DNA of 64,000 nucleotides from Anderseniella sp964390445 (GTDB taxonomy: Bacteria > Pseudomonadota > Alphaproteobacteria > Rhizobiales > Aestuariivirgaceae). This document shows positions 26,804-35,978 of the stretch, one piece after another. The notes below the pieces were generated by a model. It saw nothing but the letters and a program-made list of their open reading frames with translations, had not been told where the DNA came from and did not search any database. The stretch lies in the NCBI GenBank assembly GCA_964390445.1, contig CAYMJJ010000003.1:1-64000 (forward strand), given 5' to 3'. The position numbers and the translations under genes were made by a program. Numbering within the stretch: the stretch's first letter is position 1; every line of letters begins with the position of its first letter.

Positions 26804-27580
26804 ATGGGACGCAACGAAGACAACATCAAGCCGGGCGAAACATCGTTCGGCTACCGCACGGTTTCGGAACAGGACCGGCAGGGCCTGGTGAACGAGGTGT
26901 TCGCCAAGGTTGCGGCCCGCTATGACCAGATGAACGACCTGATGTCGGCCGGCCTGCACCGGCTGTGGAAGGACGACTTCATCGCACTGCTGAACCCGCC
27001 GAAGACCGCGCATGACTTCAAGGTGCTGGACGTGGCCGGCGGTACCGGCGACATCGCCTTCCGCATCGCCGCAGCAGGCGGCAGCGGCACGCACGTGACC
27101 GTCGCCGACATTTCCGAGAACATGGTCCGCGAAGGTGCGCGCCGGGCATCGCGCGAAGAGTCAGGGCCGAAGTGCAGCTTCACCGTCGGCAATGCCGAGC
27201 ACCTTGCCTTTTCCGATGCCAGTTTCGACGCCTACACGATCTCGTTCGGCATCCGCAATGTCACCCATATCGACCGGGCGCTGGCCGAGGCCTACCGGGT
27301 GCTGAAGCCGGGCGGGCGGTTCATGTGCCTTGAATTTTCGCATGTGGACGTGCCCGGCATGGACCAGTTCTACGAAGCCTACTCGATGACCGTGATCCCT
27401 GCCGTCGGCAAGATCGTGACCGGCGATGGTGATCCATACCGTTACCTTGTCGAAAGCATCCGCAAGTTTCCGCCGCCGATGGCATTCGAAAACATGATCC
27501 GGGAGGCGGGTTTTCAACGCGCCAGCCACCGCATGCTGACAGGCGGCATCGTGGCGATCCATTCCGGCTGGAAGATCTGA
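26804..27580 (+). CDS. ubiE: Ubiquinone/menaquinone C-methyltransferase UbiE
   Basis: SAM-dependent C-methyltransferase of the ubiquinone pathway, 258 residues. The motif GYRTVSEQDRQGLVNEVF opens the family domain; the SAM motif is VLDVAGGTGDIAFR near 82, followed by GNAEHLAFSDASFD and FGIRNVTHIDRALAEAYRVLKPGG. The start is ATG 26804; the reading frame is open far upstream but that part lies opposite mutM. It opens the plus-strand run ubiE-ubiB-coaBC-dut-moeB. Confidence 0.96.
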   Translation: MGRNEDNIKPGETSFGYRTVSEQDRQGLVNEVFAKVAARYDQMNDLMSAGLHRLWKDDFIALLNPPKTAHDFKVLDVAGGTGDIAFRIAAAGGSGTHVTVADISENMVREGARRASREESGPKCSFTVGNAEHLAFSDASFDAYTISFGIRNVTHIDRALAEAYRVLKPGGRFMCLEFSHVDVPGMDQFYEAYSMTVIPAVGKIVTGDGDPYRYLVESIRKFPPPMAFENMIREAGFQRASHRMLTGGIVAIHSGWKI

Positions 27581-27601
27581 AGGCGGGCGGGGGCCCAATC
27601 C

Positions 27602-29182
27602 ATGTTGCGCCGGATCAGACATATCGCAAAGCTTGTGCGGGCCGCCCGGGTGATTGCCCGTCATGGCGGGTTTGACGCGGCGCTCGCCGACCCGCAACTG
27701 CCTGCGCCCGCGCGCACCGCACTACGCTTGCTGGGTGCCGGAAAGACCCGCGCGACGGCAGGCACCAGCAGCCTTGCCAATGCGCTGGAAGAACTGGGAC
27801 CAAGTTACATCAAGCTGGGGCAGTTCCTGGCCACGCGGCCCGACATGATCGGGCCTGAGCACGCCCGGGGCCTGCGCCAGTTGCAGGACCGCATGGCACC
27901 GTTCTCGATGGACCAGGCTCGCGAAAGCATCCAGGCCGGACTGAGCCGGCCATCAGGCGAGATATTCACCGAGCTGTCCGGCCCGATTGCGGCAGCCTCG
28001 ATTGCCCAGGTTCACAAGGGCGAGGTTACCGGCCCAGACGGAAGGCCCCGCGCGGTAGCTGTCAAGGTGTTGCGGCCCGGTGTCGAACAGCGCTTTAGAG
28101 ATGACCTTGATACCTTCTTCACGGCTGCCCGGCTAGCTGAGCGCGTTTCTGCCGAGGCACGCCGGCTGCGCCCGGTCACGGCCGTTGAAACGCTGGAACG
28201 CTCGGTCGAGCTGGAAATGGACCTGCGGCTGGAAGCAGCGGCGATGTCTGAAATGGCCGAGAATACCCGCGATGATCCTGGCTTCCGGGTGCCTGAAGTG
28301 TTCTGGCAGGAAACCTCGCGCCGCGTACTGACCAGCGAATGGATCGACGGTATCGCGCTGACCAATACCGAAGCGCTGGCGGCTTCCGGGCTTGACCTGC
28401 CGAAGCTGGGCGACACGGTAATCCAGTCGTTCCTGCGCCACGCCATGCGCGATGGTTTCTTCCATGCCGACATGCACCAGGGCAACCTGTTCGTGGACCG
28501 GGACAACAACCTTGTTGCCGTTGACTACGGCATCATGGGCCGTTTGAGCGTGAAGGACCGGCGCTTCCTGGCGGAGATCCTGTGGGGCTTCATCAAGCGC
28601 GACTACCTGCGCATTGCCGAGGTTCACTTCGAGGCCGGTTACGTGCCGCCGTCGCAGGACGTGCACCTGTTTGCGCAAGCCCTGCGCGCCATCGGCGAAC
28701 CGATCATGGGCCGGGCGTCAGCAGATATTTCAATGGCGCGGTTGCTGACCCAGCTGTTCGAGGTCACCGGCCAGTTTGCCATGGCGACGCAACCACAGCT
28801 GATCCTGCTGCAGAAGACGATGGTGGTAGTCGAGGGCGTGGCACGCAGCTTCAACCCCAACCTCAACATCTGGGTGACCGCCGAGCCGGTGGTGGCGGAA
28901 TGGGTCGAACAGAATTTCGGCCCGCGCGCGCGCCTTGGCGAGGCCGCCGGTGGCGCGGCATCACTGGGCCGGCTGGCAGCCGCGTTTCCGGAACTGATGC
29001 GTGAGGCAAGCCAGGCCACCACGCTGCTGTCGTCGATGGCGCAGTCGGGTGGTATCCGGCTGGATCGCGAGACAACCGACCAGATGGCGCGTGCCCAGTC
29101 ACGCCAGTCGGCGTCCACACGGCTGGCCCTGTGGACCGGTGCCATTGCGCTGGTGGTGCTTGCCGTATCGCAACTGTTGTAG
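27602..29182 (+). CDS. ubiB: UbiB family ABC1/ADCK atypical kinase
   Basis: Membrane-attached atypical kinase/ATPase required for ubiquinone biosynthesis, 526 residues. The family signature KxGQ appears as KLGQFLATRPD near 75, the alanine-rich loop as AAASIAQVHKGEV, and the catalytic-like HADMHQGN and DYGIMGR near 287-310. The C-terminus has one hydrophobic anchor segment, LALWTGAIALVVLAVSQLL. It starts 22 bases after ubiE and is followed 13 bases later by coaBC, so it is almost certainly co-transcribed. Confidence 0.95.
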   Translation: MLRRIRHIAKLVRAARVIARHGGFDAALADPQLPAPARTALRLLGAGKTRATAGTSSLANALEELGPSYIKLGQFLATRPDMIGPEHARGLRQLQDRMAPFSMDQARESIQAGLSRPSGEIFTELSGPIAAASIAQVHKGEVTGPDGRPRAVAVKVLRPGVEQRFRDDLDTFFTAARLAERVSAEARRLRPVTAVETLERSVELEMDLRLEAAAMSEMAENTRDDPGFRVPEVFWQETSRRVLTSEWIDGIALTNTEALAASGLDLPKLGDTVIQSFLRHAMRDGFFHADMHQGNLFVDRDNNLVAVDYGIMGRLSVKDRRFLAEILWGFIKRDYLRIAEVHFEAGYVPPSQDVHLFAQALRAIGEPIMGRASADISMARLLTQLFEVTGQFAMATQPQLILLQKTMVVVEGVARSFNPNLNIWVTAEPVVAEWVEQNFGPRARLGEAAGGAASLGRLAAAFPELMREASQATTLLSSMAQSGGIRLDRETTDQMARAQSRQSASTRLALWTGAIALVVLAVSQLL

Positions 29183-29194
29183 GATGGTGCAGCC

Positions 29195-30475
29195 ATGAGC
29201 CAACAAACCGGCACCGGGCAGATCACGACGGACGCGACCTTGGGGGATCAGCGGCGCATCCTGCTGGTCATTGGCGGCGGCATCGCAGCCTACAAGTCAC
29301 TTGAACTGATCCGGCTGTGCCGCAAGGCGAACATTGCAGTCACCCCCATCCTGACGCGCGCAGGAGCGGAGTTCGTCACGCCACTGTCTGTCTCCAGCCT
29401 CGCCAACGAGAAGGTCTACACCGACTTGTTCGATCTGACCGACGAAGCCGAGATGGGCCACATCCAGCTATCGCGCGTGGCGGACCTCGTCGTGGTGGCA
29501 CCGGCTACCGCCGACCTGATGGCCAAGATGGCATCCGGCCTTGCCAACGACCTTGCCTCGACCGCCCTGATGGCGACCGACAAGCCGGTGCTGGTTGCGC
29601 CTGCCATGAATGTACGCATGTGGCAGCACCCGGCCACGCAACGCAACATCACGACCCTTAAGCAGGACGGCGTGCTGTTCACCGGTCCCGACGACGGCGA
29701 CATGGCGTGCGGGGAATATGGCCCGGGCCGGATGAGCGAGCCTTCGGACATCCTGGAAGCGATCAAGGCGTTCCTCGGACCAGGCCTGCCCGAGGCAAGC
29801 GGCCTGCCGGGCGGGCCTCTCGCAGGACGCAAGGTCGTCATCACAGCGGGCCCGACTCATGAGCCCATCGACCCGGTGCGCTACATCGCCAATCGCTCAT
29901 CCGGCAAGCAAGGCTATGCACTCGCCGCAGCGGCCATCGCGGCAGGGGCAGAGGTCGCGCTGGTATCGGGGCCCGTGCACCTGCCCATCCCGCCCGGCGT
30001 GGAACTGATCCGGGTGGAGACGGCACGCGAGATGTTGGCCGCCGTAGAAGCCGAGATGCCGTGCGACATCGCCATCTTCTGCGCTGCCGTGGCCGACTGG
30101 CGCACCGCAGCCGATGCGCAGCAGAAGATGAAGAAGGATGGCTCCGGCAAGGTTCCGTCGCTGGAGTTGACCGAAAACCCGGACATCCTCAAAACCATCG
30201 GTCACCTGAAGAAGAACCGCCCGCCGCTGGTCATCGGCTTTGCTGCCGAAACCGAAAACGTCATCTCCAACGCCCGCAAGAAACTGGAGTCAAAGGCAGC
30301 CGACCTGATCGTGGCCAATGACGTCAGCCATGCAGGCGGCGTCATGGGCGGCAACGACAACACGGTTCACCTGGTTGGAAAGTCCGGCGTGGACAGCTGG
30401 GACAGCATGAGCAAGCAAGCCGTCGCGACCGGGTTGATCGAGCGGTTTGCGGACATGGTTGCCAAAGGCTCATGA
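29195..30475 (+). CDS. coaBC: Bifunctional phosphopantothenoylcysteine decarboxylase/synthetase
   Basis: Makes 4'-phosphopantetheine for coenzyme A in two steps. It has 426 residues: the N-terminal flavoprotein decarboxylase (CoaC, about 1-190) with GGIAAYK, the substrate motif APAMNVRMW and the catalytic cysteine in GDMACGEYGPGRM; then the C-terminal CTP-dependent synthetase (CoaB) opening GPTHEPIDPVRYIANRSSG. The stop overlaps the dut start by four bases (ATGA). It follows ubiB closely, so the operon couples quinone, CoA and nucleotide functions. Confidence 0.96.
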   Translation: MSQQTGTGQITTDATLGDQRRILLVIGGGIAAYKSLELIRLCRKANIAVTPILTRAGAEFVTPLSVSSLANEKVYTDLFDLTDEAEMGHIQLSRVADLVVVAPATADLMAKMASGLANDLASTALMATDKPVLVAPAMNVRMWQHPATQRNITTLKQDGVLFTGPDDGDMACGEYGPGRMSEPSDILEAIKAFLGPGLPEASGLPGGPLAGRKVVITAGPTHEPIDPVRYIANRSSGKQGYALAAAAIAAGAEVALVSGPVHLPIPPGVELIRVETAREMLAAVEAEMPCDIAIFCAAVADWRTAADAQQKMKKDGSGKVPSLELTENPDILKTIGHLKKNRPPLVIGFAAETENVISNARKKLESKAADLIVANDVSHAGGVMGGNDNTVHLVGKSGVDSWDSMSKQAVATGLIERFADMVAKGS

Positions 30476-30933
30476 GCAGCGGTGTCACCATCCGCCTGCA
30501 ATGGCTTGACCACGGCCTCGGGCTACAGCCGCCCGCCTATGCCACGGCAGACGCTGCCGGCATGGATGTCCGAGCGGCCGTACCCGCCGATGCCCCGGTG
30601 ACGCTCCAACCGGGTGAGCGCGCAATGATCGAGACCGGGTTCTGCATGGCGCTGCCCGCAAGCCACGAAGCCCAGATCCGGCCTCGCTCGGGCCTGGCCG
30701 CGAGGCATGGCGTGACCTGCCTCAATACGCCCGGCACCATCGACGCCGACTATCGCGGCGAGGTAATGGTGATCCTGATCAATCTTGGCGGCGAGCCGTT
30801 CACCGTCAATCGCGGCGACCGCATTGCGCAGATGGTGATAGCGCCCGTTACCCGCGCCAGCATCGACATGAGCGAGCTTCTCGACCAGACCCCGCGCGGC
30901 GAAGGCGGCTTCGGCTCAACCGGCAGGACCTGA
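30472..30933 (+). CDS. dut: Deoxyuridine 5'-triphosphate nucleotidohydrolase
   Basis: Trimeric dUTPase of 153 residues that makes dUMP and keeps uracil out of DNA. Conserved motifs in order: AGMDVRA, PRSGLAARHG, the uracil-pocket segment GTIDADYRGE, DRIAQMVI, and the C-terminal arm GEGGFGSTGR. It is coupled to coaBC by overlap, and moeB begins 2 bases after its stop. Confidence 0.97.
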   Translation: MSSGVTIRLQWLDHGLGLQPPAYATADAAGMDVRAAVPADAPVTLQPGERAMIETGFCMALPASHEAQIRPRSGLAARHGVTCLNTPGTIDADYRGEVMVILINLGGEPFTVNRGDRIAQMVIAPVTRASIDMSELLDQTPRGEGGFGSTGRT

Positions 30934-30934
30934 C

Positions 30935-31744
30935 ATGGCGTTGAGCGATGACGAACTGGAACGCTACGCCCGCCACATCGTGCTGCGGGAACTGGGCGGG
31001 CCGGGCCAGCAGAAACTGAAAGCCGCGCGTGTATTGGTGATCGGGGCAGGCGGGCTTGGCGCGCCCGCGCTGCTCTACCTGGCCGCCGCCGGCATCGGCA
31101 CCATCGGCGTGGTCGATGACGATTCGGTCAGCCTGTCGAACCTGCAGCGTCAGATCATTCATTCCACGGCCGGTGCCAAGGCGAAGCAGCCAAAGACTCA
31201 AAGCGCAGCAAAACGGCTCAATGAACTAAACCCGAACGTGCAGGTGAACCAGCATCTGGTGCGGCTCGATGCATCCAATGCCATGAAGCTTATCGCGGAT
31301 TACGACATCGTGACGGATGGCTGTGACAACTTCCGCACCCGGTTTCTTGTGTCGGACGCCTGCTACCTTGCCGGCAAGACGCTGGTGTCCGCCGCCGTCG
31401 GGCAGTTCGATGGCCAGCTTTCAACGTTCAAGCCGCACCTGAACCAGGACGACGGCACCCCTTATCCAAGCTACCGCTGCCTGCACCCGGATATTCCACC
31501 GGACGGCTTGATCCCGTCATGCGAGGAAGCCGGCATCGTCGGCGCGCTGACCGGCGTGATCGGGTCAATGCAGGCAATGGAAGTAATCAAGGAAGTAACC
31601 GGTATCGGCGACAGCCTGGCCGGGCGCATGGTGATGTATGATGCGCTGGCCGCGCGTTTCATGACCACTAAACTGCGCTGGAACCCCGGCAATCCGCTCA
31701 ACGGACACAAGCCCTCGATCACCGACCTGTCGCACTTTGGCTGA
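30935..31744 (+). CDS. moeB: MoeB/ThiF/HesA family adenylyltransferase
   Basis: E1-like enzyme of 269 residues that adenylates the C-terminus of a ubiquitin-like sulfur carrier (MoaD or ThiS). Its start RYARHIVLRELGGPGQQKLK and the ATP-binding GAGGLGAPALLYLAAAGIG are standard; DGCDNFRTRFLVSDAC contains the magnesium aspartate. The catalytic-loop cysteine is in IPSCEEAGI. A C-terminal CxxC zinc pair is not evident. There is no rhodanese domain. Whether it serves molybdopterin or thiamine synthesis cannot be settled without the partner, and no carrier gene lies nearby. It converges with fabI, 3 bases apart. Confidence 0.88.
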   Translation: MALSDDELERYARHIVLRELGGPGQQKLKAARVLVIGAGGLGAPALLYLAAAGIGTIGVVDDDSVSLSNLQRQIIHSTAGAKAKQPKTQSAAKRLNELNPNVQVNQHLVRLDASNAMKLIADYDIVTDGCDNFRTRFLVSDACYLAGKTLVSAAVGQFDGQLSTFKPHLNQDDGTPYPSYRCLHPDIPPDGLIPSCEEAGIVGALTGVIGSMQAMEVIKEVTGIGDSLAGRMVMYDALAARFMTTKLRWNPGNPLNGHKPSITDLSHFG

Positions 31745-31747
31745 TGG

Positions 31748-32569
31748 TCAGTCGTCGGCCTTGCCGCTGCCGAGGTCTTCCGGGCGCGGCGTCGAGATGA
31801 TGTTGTAACCGGAATCGACGAAGTGCACCTCGCCGGTCACACCTCCGGCGAGCGGTGACAGCAGGTAAAGCCCAGCTCCGCCCACTTCCTCAAGCGCCAC
31901 AGGACGGCGCAACGGCGAATGCTGGCGCTGGAAAGAGAACATCGAACGCGCACCGGAAATACCGCTACCAGCCAACGTCCGCATCGGGCCAGCCGAGATG
32001 GCGTTGACGCGGATGCCGCTAGGGCCAAAGTCCGCCGCAAGGTATCGCACGGATGCCTCAAGTGCGGCTTTGGCGACGCCCATCACGTTGTAGTTGGGCA
32101 TCACCCGGGTGGCACCACCGTAGGTCAGCGTTACCATGGAACCGCCCTCGTTCATCATCGCCGCCGCGCGTTTTGCGATCTCGGTGAACGAGAAGCACGA
32201 TATCACCATGGTGCGGGTGAAGTTTTCGCGCGTGGTGTCGGCGTACAGGCCCTTGAGCTCGTTCTTGTCCGAGTAGGCGATGGCGTGAACCAGAAAGTCG
32301 ATGGTGCCCCATTCTTCCCTGAGCCGGTCAAATACTGCATCGACGGTGGCAATGTCCTCGACATCGCACGGCATCACCAGGCCAGAACCCGCACTTGCGG
32401 CCAGCGGTTCGACACGCTTGCCAAAGGCATCGCCCTGATAGGTGAAGGCGAGCTCGGCTCCATGTTCGCGAAGTGCCCGGGCAATGCCCCAGGCAATCGA
32501 GTGGTCGTTTGCAACGCCCATGACAAGGCCGCGGCGGCCCTTCATCAGATCGCTCTTGATTTCAATCAT
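31748..32569 (-). CDS. fabI: Enoyl-[acyl-carrier-protein] reductase (NADH), FabI type
   Basis: Reduces enoyl-ACP in the last step of each fatty-acid elongation cycle. It has 273 residues from ATG 32569. The SDR fold is adapted as in FabI: GLVMGVANDHSIAWGIA at the cofactor site, and the active-site pair in YNVMGVAK (Tyr-x6-Lys), with HAIAYSDKNELKG earlier. It is third in the fabA-fabB-fabI series and lies 81 bases after fabB. Confidence 0.95.
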   Translation of the reverse strand: MIEIKSDLMKGRRGLVMGVANDHSIAWGIARALREHGAELAFTYQGDAFGKRVEPLAASAGSGLVMPCDVEDIATVDAVFDRLREEWGTIDFLVHAIAYSDKNELKGLYADTTRENFTRTMVISCFSFTEIAKRAAAMMNEGGSMVTLTYGGATRVMPNYNVMGVAKAALEASVRYLAADFGPSGIRVNAISAGPMRTLAGSGISGARSMFSFQRQHSPLRRPVALEEVGGAGLYLLSPLAGGVTGEVHFVDSGYNIISTPRPEDLGSGKADD

Positions 32570-32650
32570 GCCTGGTCCCGAAAAATTATCAACGGCACCC
32601 GCAACCCCTCGCAGGTCACGATGCCTCACCATACCCCGTGGAGGTGGTGA

Positions 32651-33868
32651 TTACCCGTTGTAGCGCTGGAATACCAGCGTTCCGTTGGTGCCGCCAAACC
32701 CGAAGCTGTTGGACAGCACCACGTTGAGGTCGGCATTGTCGCGGCGTTCGCGCATGATCGGCATGTCGGCGAACTCCGGATCGAGTTCCTCGATGTTGGC
32801 GCTTTCGCAGATGAAGCCGTTCTGCATCATCAGGATCGAGTAGATCGCCTCCTGCACACCGGCTGCGCCTAGCGAATGGCCGGTCAGCGACTTGGTGGCC
32901 GAGATCGCCGGAACGTCCTTGCCGAACACATCACGGATCGCCTCGATCTCGCGCAGGTCACCGATGGGTGTCGAGGTGGCGTGCGGGTTGATGTAGTCGA
33001 CCTTCTCGTTGACGGTCGACAGGGCCTGCCGCATGCAGCGGGCCGCACCTTCGCCGGATGGCTGCACCATGTCGTAGCCATCGGAGGTGGCACCATAGCC
33101 GACCAGTTCGCAGTAGATCTTTGCGCCGCGCGCCTTGGCGTGTTCAAGCTCTTCCAGCACCAGCGTGCCGCCGCCGCCGGCAATGATGAAGCCGTCGCGG
33201 TTCTTGTCATAGGCGCGCGAGGCCTTGCCCGGCGTTGCGTTGAAGTCGGACGACATCGCGCCCATGGCGTCGAACAATACCGACAGGGTCCAATCGAGCT
33301 CCTCGCCGCCGCCAGCGAACATGATGTCCTGCTTGCCCCACTGGATCAGTTCTGCCGCGTTACCGATGCAATGGGTGGACGTGGCGCAGGCTGACGAGAT
33401 CGAGTAGTTGACACCCTTGATGCCGAACGGCACAGCGAGCGTTGCCGAGTTGGTCGATGACATGGCGGCAGGCACGGCGAACGGGCCGACACGCTTGGGG
33501 CTTTTTTCCCGGGTGGTATCGGCTGCCTGCACAATGGTCCGGGTGGATGGTCCACCCGAGCCCATGATGATGCCGGTGCGTTCGTTCTTGATGTCGCTTT
33601 CTTCAAGCCCTGAGTCGGTGATCGCCTGTTGCATGGCCACCCAGTTCCAGGCCGCACCATCGCCCATGAAGCGGCGCACGCGGCGGTCGATGGCGGCATC
33701 AAGATCAATGGTCGGCGCACCATGCACCTGGCAGCGAAAGCCTAGCCGTTCATAGTCGCCTGCCTTGACGATGCCGGACTTTGCCTCGTGCAGGGAAGCG
33801 GTCACTTCCTGCGCGTTCGAGCCGATGCTGGATACGATACCGAGTCCGGTAACAACCACGCGTCTCAT
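32651..33868 (-). CDS. fabB: Beta-ketoacyl-ACP synthase I
   Basis: Condensing enzyme of fatty-acid elongation and, with FabA, of the anaerobic unsaturated fatty-acid pathway. It has 405 residues starting MRRVVVTGLGIVSS at ATG 33868. The catalytic cysteine is in SSACATSTHCIG, and the two histidines are in NPHATSTPIGD and SLTGHSLGAAG, with the conserved KSLTGH lysine. The frame runs 39 codons further upstream without conserved sequence. It lies 43 bases after fabA. Confidence 0.96.
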   Translation of the reverse strand: MRRVVVTGLGIVSSIGSNAQEVTASLHEAKSGIVKAGDYERLGFRCQVHGAPTIDLDAAIDRRVRRFMGDGAAWNWVAMQQAITDSGLEESDIKNERTGIIMGSGGPSTRTIVQAADTTREKSPKRVGPFAVPAAMSSTNSATLAVPFGIKGVNYSISSACATSTHCIGNAAELIQWGKQDIMFAGGGEELDWTLSVLFDAMGAMSSDFNATPGKASRAYDKNRDGFIIAGGGGTLVLEELEHAKARGAKIYCELVGYGATSDGYDMVQPSGEGAARCMRQALSTVNEKVDYINPHATSTPIGDLREIEAIRDVFGKDVPAISATKSLTGHSLGAAGVQEAIYSILMMQNGFICESANIEELDPEFADMPIMRERRDNADLNVVLSNSFGFGGTNGTLVFQRYNG

Positions 33869-33911
33869 TGTCTGACCTGGCCTCCTTGATGGATATGCGC
33901 CGCCCGGGACA

Positions 33912-34436
33912 TCAACCCTTGGCTTCCTGATCCGGCGTGAAGGTGCCCACGCGCATGCCCGTGGTGGTGTAGATGACTTCGCCATCGGCTTTCATGATGC
34001 CGTCGGCAATGGCCATGTTCAGCTTGCGCATGATCAGGCGCTGCACGTCGACAACATATTCAACCTTCCTGATTTCCGGGGTCACCATGCCGGTGAACTT
34101 GACCTCTCCGACACCGAGTGCGCGGCCCCTGCCGGGTGCGCCCATCCAGCCGAGGAAAAAGCCGGTGAGTTGCCATAGTGCATCGAGGCCAAGACAGCCG
34201 GGCATCACCGGGTCGCCCTGGAAATGGCAGGCGAAGAACCACAGGTCGGGATTCACGTCAAACTCGGCAACGATCCGGCCCTTGCCGGCCGAGCCGCCGT
34301 CTTCGGTGATCGAGGTGATGCGGTCAAACATCAGCATCGGCGGCAGGGGTAGCTGTGCATTGCCGGGACCGAACAGTTCGCCCCGTCCGCACGCCAGCAG
34401 TTCCTCGTAGGAAAATTGCCCCTGTCTATCACTCAT
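33912..34436 (-). CDS. fabA: 3-hydroxydecanoyl-ACP dehydratase/isomerase
   Basis: Dehydrates 3-hydroxydecanoyl-ACP and isomerises the product to the cis-3 isomer, the branch point for unsaturated fatty acids. It has 174 residues in a single hot-dog fold. The active-site histidine is in FACHFQGDPVMPGCLGLDALWQL. It is first of the fabA-fabB-fabI series and is divergent from irr; the 237-base region between holds both promoters. Confidence 0.97.
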   Translation of the reverse strand: MSDRQGQFSYEELLACGRGELFGPGNAQLPLPPMLMFDRITSITEDGGSAGKGRIVAEFDVNPDLWFFACHFQGDPVMPGCLGLDALWQLTGFFLGWMGAPGRGRALGVGEVKFTGMVTPEIRKVEYVVDVQRLIMRKLNMAIADGIMKADGEVIYTTTGMRVGTFTPDQEAKG

Positions 34437-34673
34437 CTATCCTGTGCCCTGCTCCCTGATGCCGCTCATCGTGATGCAACCATCACGCGTTCGGCCACCC
34501 CTGTGTCCGAATTTTCGTAACATATCGAAACAATGTGTGAAAGCACTAAGCGGCGTCTGGTCTCACCCCTAACCATGACGGCCGCTACGTATTTGCGCAG
34601 TTGGTGATTTGACGCTATATAGAGGTTTAATTGAGGGTTGTTCCGGCCCGGTTTGCCGTTTAGCAGGACTACA

Positions 34674-35099
34674 ATGCACGTTCACGAAACGATCACACCC
34701 GAGAGTATGGAGGCCCGTTTGCGCGAAGCAGGCTTGCGGCCGACGCGCCAGCGCATGTCGCTTGGAACCCTGCTGTTTGGCAGCGGTGACCGGCACGTCA
34801 GCGCCGAGCAACTGCACGCCGAATCCGTGCACGCCGGTGTCGATGTGTCGCTCGCAACGATCTACAACACCCTCAACCAGTTTACCGAAGCCGGCCTGCT
34901 GCGCGAAGTGGCCGTCGAAGGTCACAAGACTTACTTCGATACCAACACGTCTAACCACTATCATTACTATCTCGAAGATGAAGGACGGCTGATGGACATC
35001 GACAGCGAGTCCTTGTCGGTTGACGGTTTGCCGCAACCGCCCGCAGGCATGCGGATCGGCCGGATCGACATTATCGTCCGGTTGGAAAAGGACGACTGA
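34674..35099 (+). CDS. irr: Iron response regulator Irr (Fur family)
   Basis: Haem-responsive Fur-family transcription factor that controls iron, haem and Fe-S genes in Rhizobiales. It has 141 residues from ATG 34674, with AGGA about 10 bases upstream. The winged helix contains GLRPTRQRM and SLATIYNTLNQF, typical of Irr. The second haem-binding motif, usually three consecutive histidines, reads His-Tyr-His here (SNHYHYY), and there is no N-terminal GCPWH-type haem regulatory motif. It is divergent from fabA, the conserved rhizobial position, and ends in a strong terminator. Confidence 0.93.
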   Translation: MHVHETITPESMEARLREAGLRPTRQRMSLGTLLFGSGDRHVSAEQLHAESVHAGVDVSLATIYNTLNQFTEAGLLREVAVEGHKTYFDTNTSNHYHYYLEDEGRLMDIDSESLSVDGLPQPPAGMRIGRIDIIVRLEKDD

Positions 35100-35142
35100 C
35101 GCAACAGCCTTCCACCCCCGTCAGCCTTCGGGTTGAATTCGG

Positions 35143-35176
35143 CGCCGCTTGCACAGATCGGGCAGGCGGCGTTTTT
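35143..35176 (+). terminator. Rho-independent terminator of irr
   Basis: CGCCGCTTGC pairs over 10 positions (one G-U) with GCAGGCGGCG around a 9-base loop, followed by TTTTT at 35172-35176. It lies 44 bases past the irr stop and just before the convergent SH3 gene. Confidence 0.85.
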
Positions 35177-35181
35177 CATGT

Positions 35182-35808
35182 TCAGTTATCGTACTTCTCA
35201 CCGGGGTAGACACCGAACAACCTGTCCTGCGGCACATAGCCCTTATAGCCGCCAAACTTCGCCTGGCAATACTTGCCATCGCAGGACTCAAGGTCGCCGA
35301 TCGCCCCAGATCCAACCCGTGCGACAGGGGCCGCACTTGCGCTGGCGCTGGACAGCAGGTCTATCGATTCGCCCTTCGCCCAGGGAGCTGCAATGACCGT
35401 TCGCCTGCCGGACAGCAACGAATGAAAAACCCAGCCCTCTGCGCCATCGCTGTCACGGATGCGCCGCCAGAGGTTTGATTCAGCGACAATTTCCACCGGC
35501 AGATTCTTGCGCTGGAATTCCCACGCAACCGCATGTTCACTTGATGGCCCGCGGCGCACATAGACACGTTCTGCCTTAAGGCTGACAAACCGCGGCAGAG
35601 GAAAGCCGGTTTCCTGGCCCGCCTGGGTACCGGGCTGGGTGTCGCTGCCCTGAGCTGCTTCAGCCACGCTGAGCGTGGTGGGCTGGTGGGTGTCGGATAC
35701 CGCATAGACGATGCCACCGGCAACAATGATCGCCAGCGCGGAAAACATCAACCGTCCAATGCTCAATCCAGTCACAGCCTTGTCCGTCCGGTTCATGCCG
35801 GTGTGCAT
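35182..35808 (-). CDS. SH3-domain protein, membrane-anchored
   Basis: Protein of about 208 residues with one N-terminal hydrophobic helix (LMFSALAIIVAGGIVYAV) and two bacterial SH3-like segments: RFVSLKAERVYVRRGPSSEHAVAW followed by WRRIRDSDGAEGWVFHSLLS, and a C-terminal YCQAKFGGYKGYVPQDRLFGVYPGE. Such proteins are usually periplasmic; function is not known. The start is uncertain: ATG 35808 or 35799 are likely, and the frame is open to 35862. It is convergent with irr and divergent from the 2-hydroxyacid dehydrogenase gene, a pairing common in Rhizobiales. Confidence 0.78.
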   Translation of the reverse strand: MHTGMNRTDKAVTGLSIGRLMFSALAIIVAGGIVYAVSDTHQPTTLSVAEAAQGSDTQPGTQAGQETGFPLPRFVSLKAERVYVRRGPSSEHAVAWEFQRKNLPVEIVAESNLWRRIRDSDGAEGWVFHSLLSGRRTVIAAPWAKGESIDLLSSASASAAPVARVGSGAIGDLESCDGKYCQAKFGGYKGYVPQDRLFGVYPGEKYDN

Positions 35809-35978
35809 GCCGCAAACAGTGCAAACACGCTGAATAGAATTAACCTCTACCCGAACCAGCACAGTTTACATGGGCGCGCGGTCAACATAAACAGGATTGA
35901 GGAAATGATTTGCAAGACCGCAAATGCCGGCTGCCCGTCAACCGGTTGCCTTGCATCTGAGAGTGTGGAGCTCAGTGA

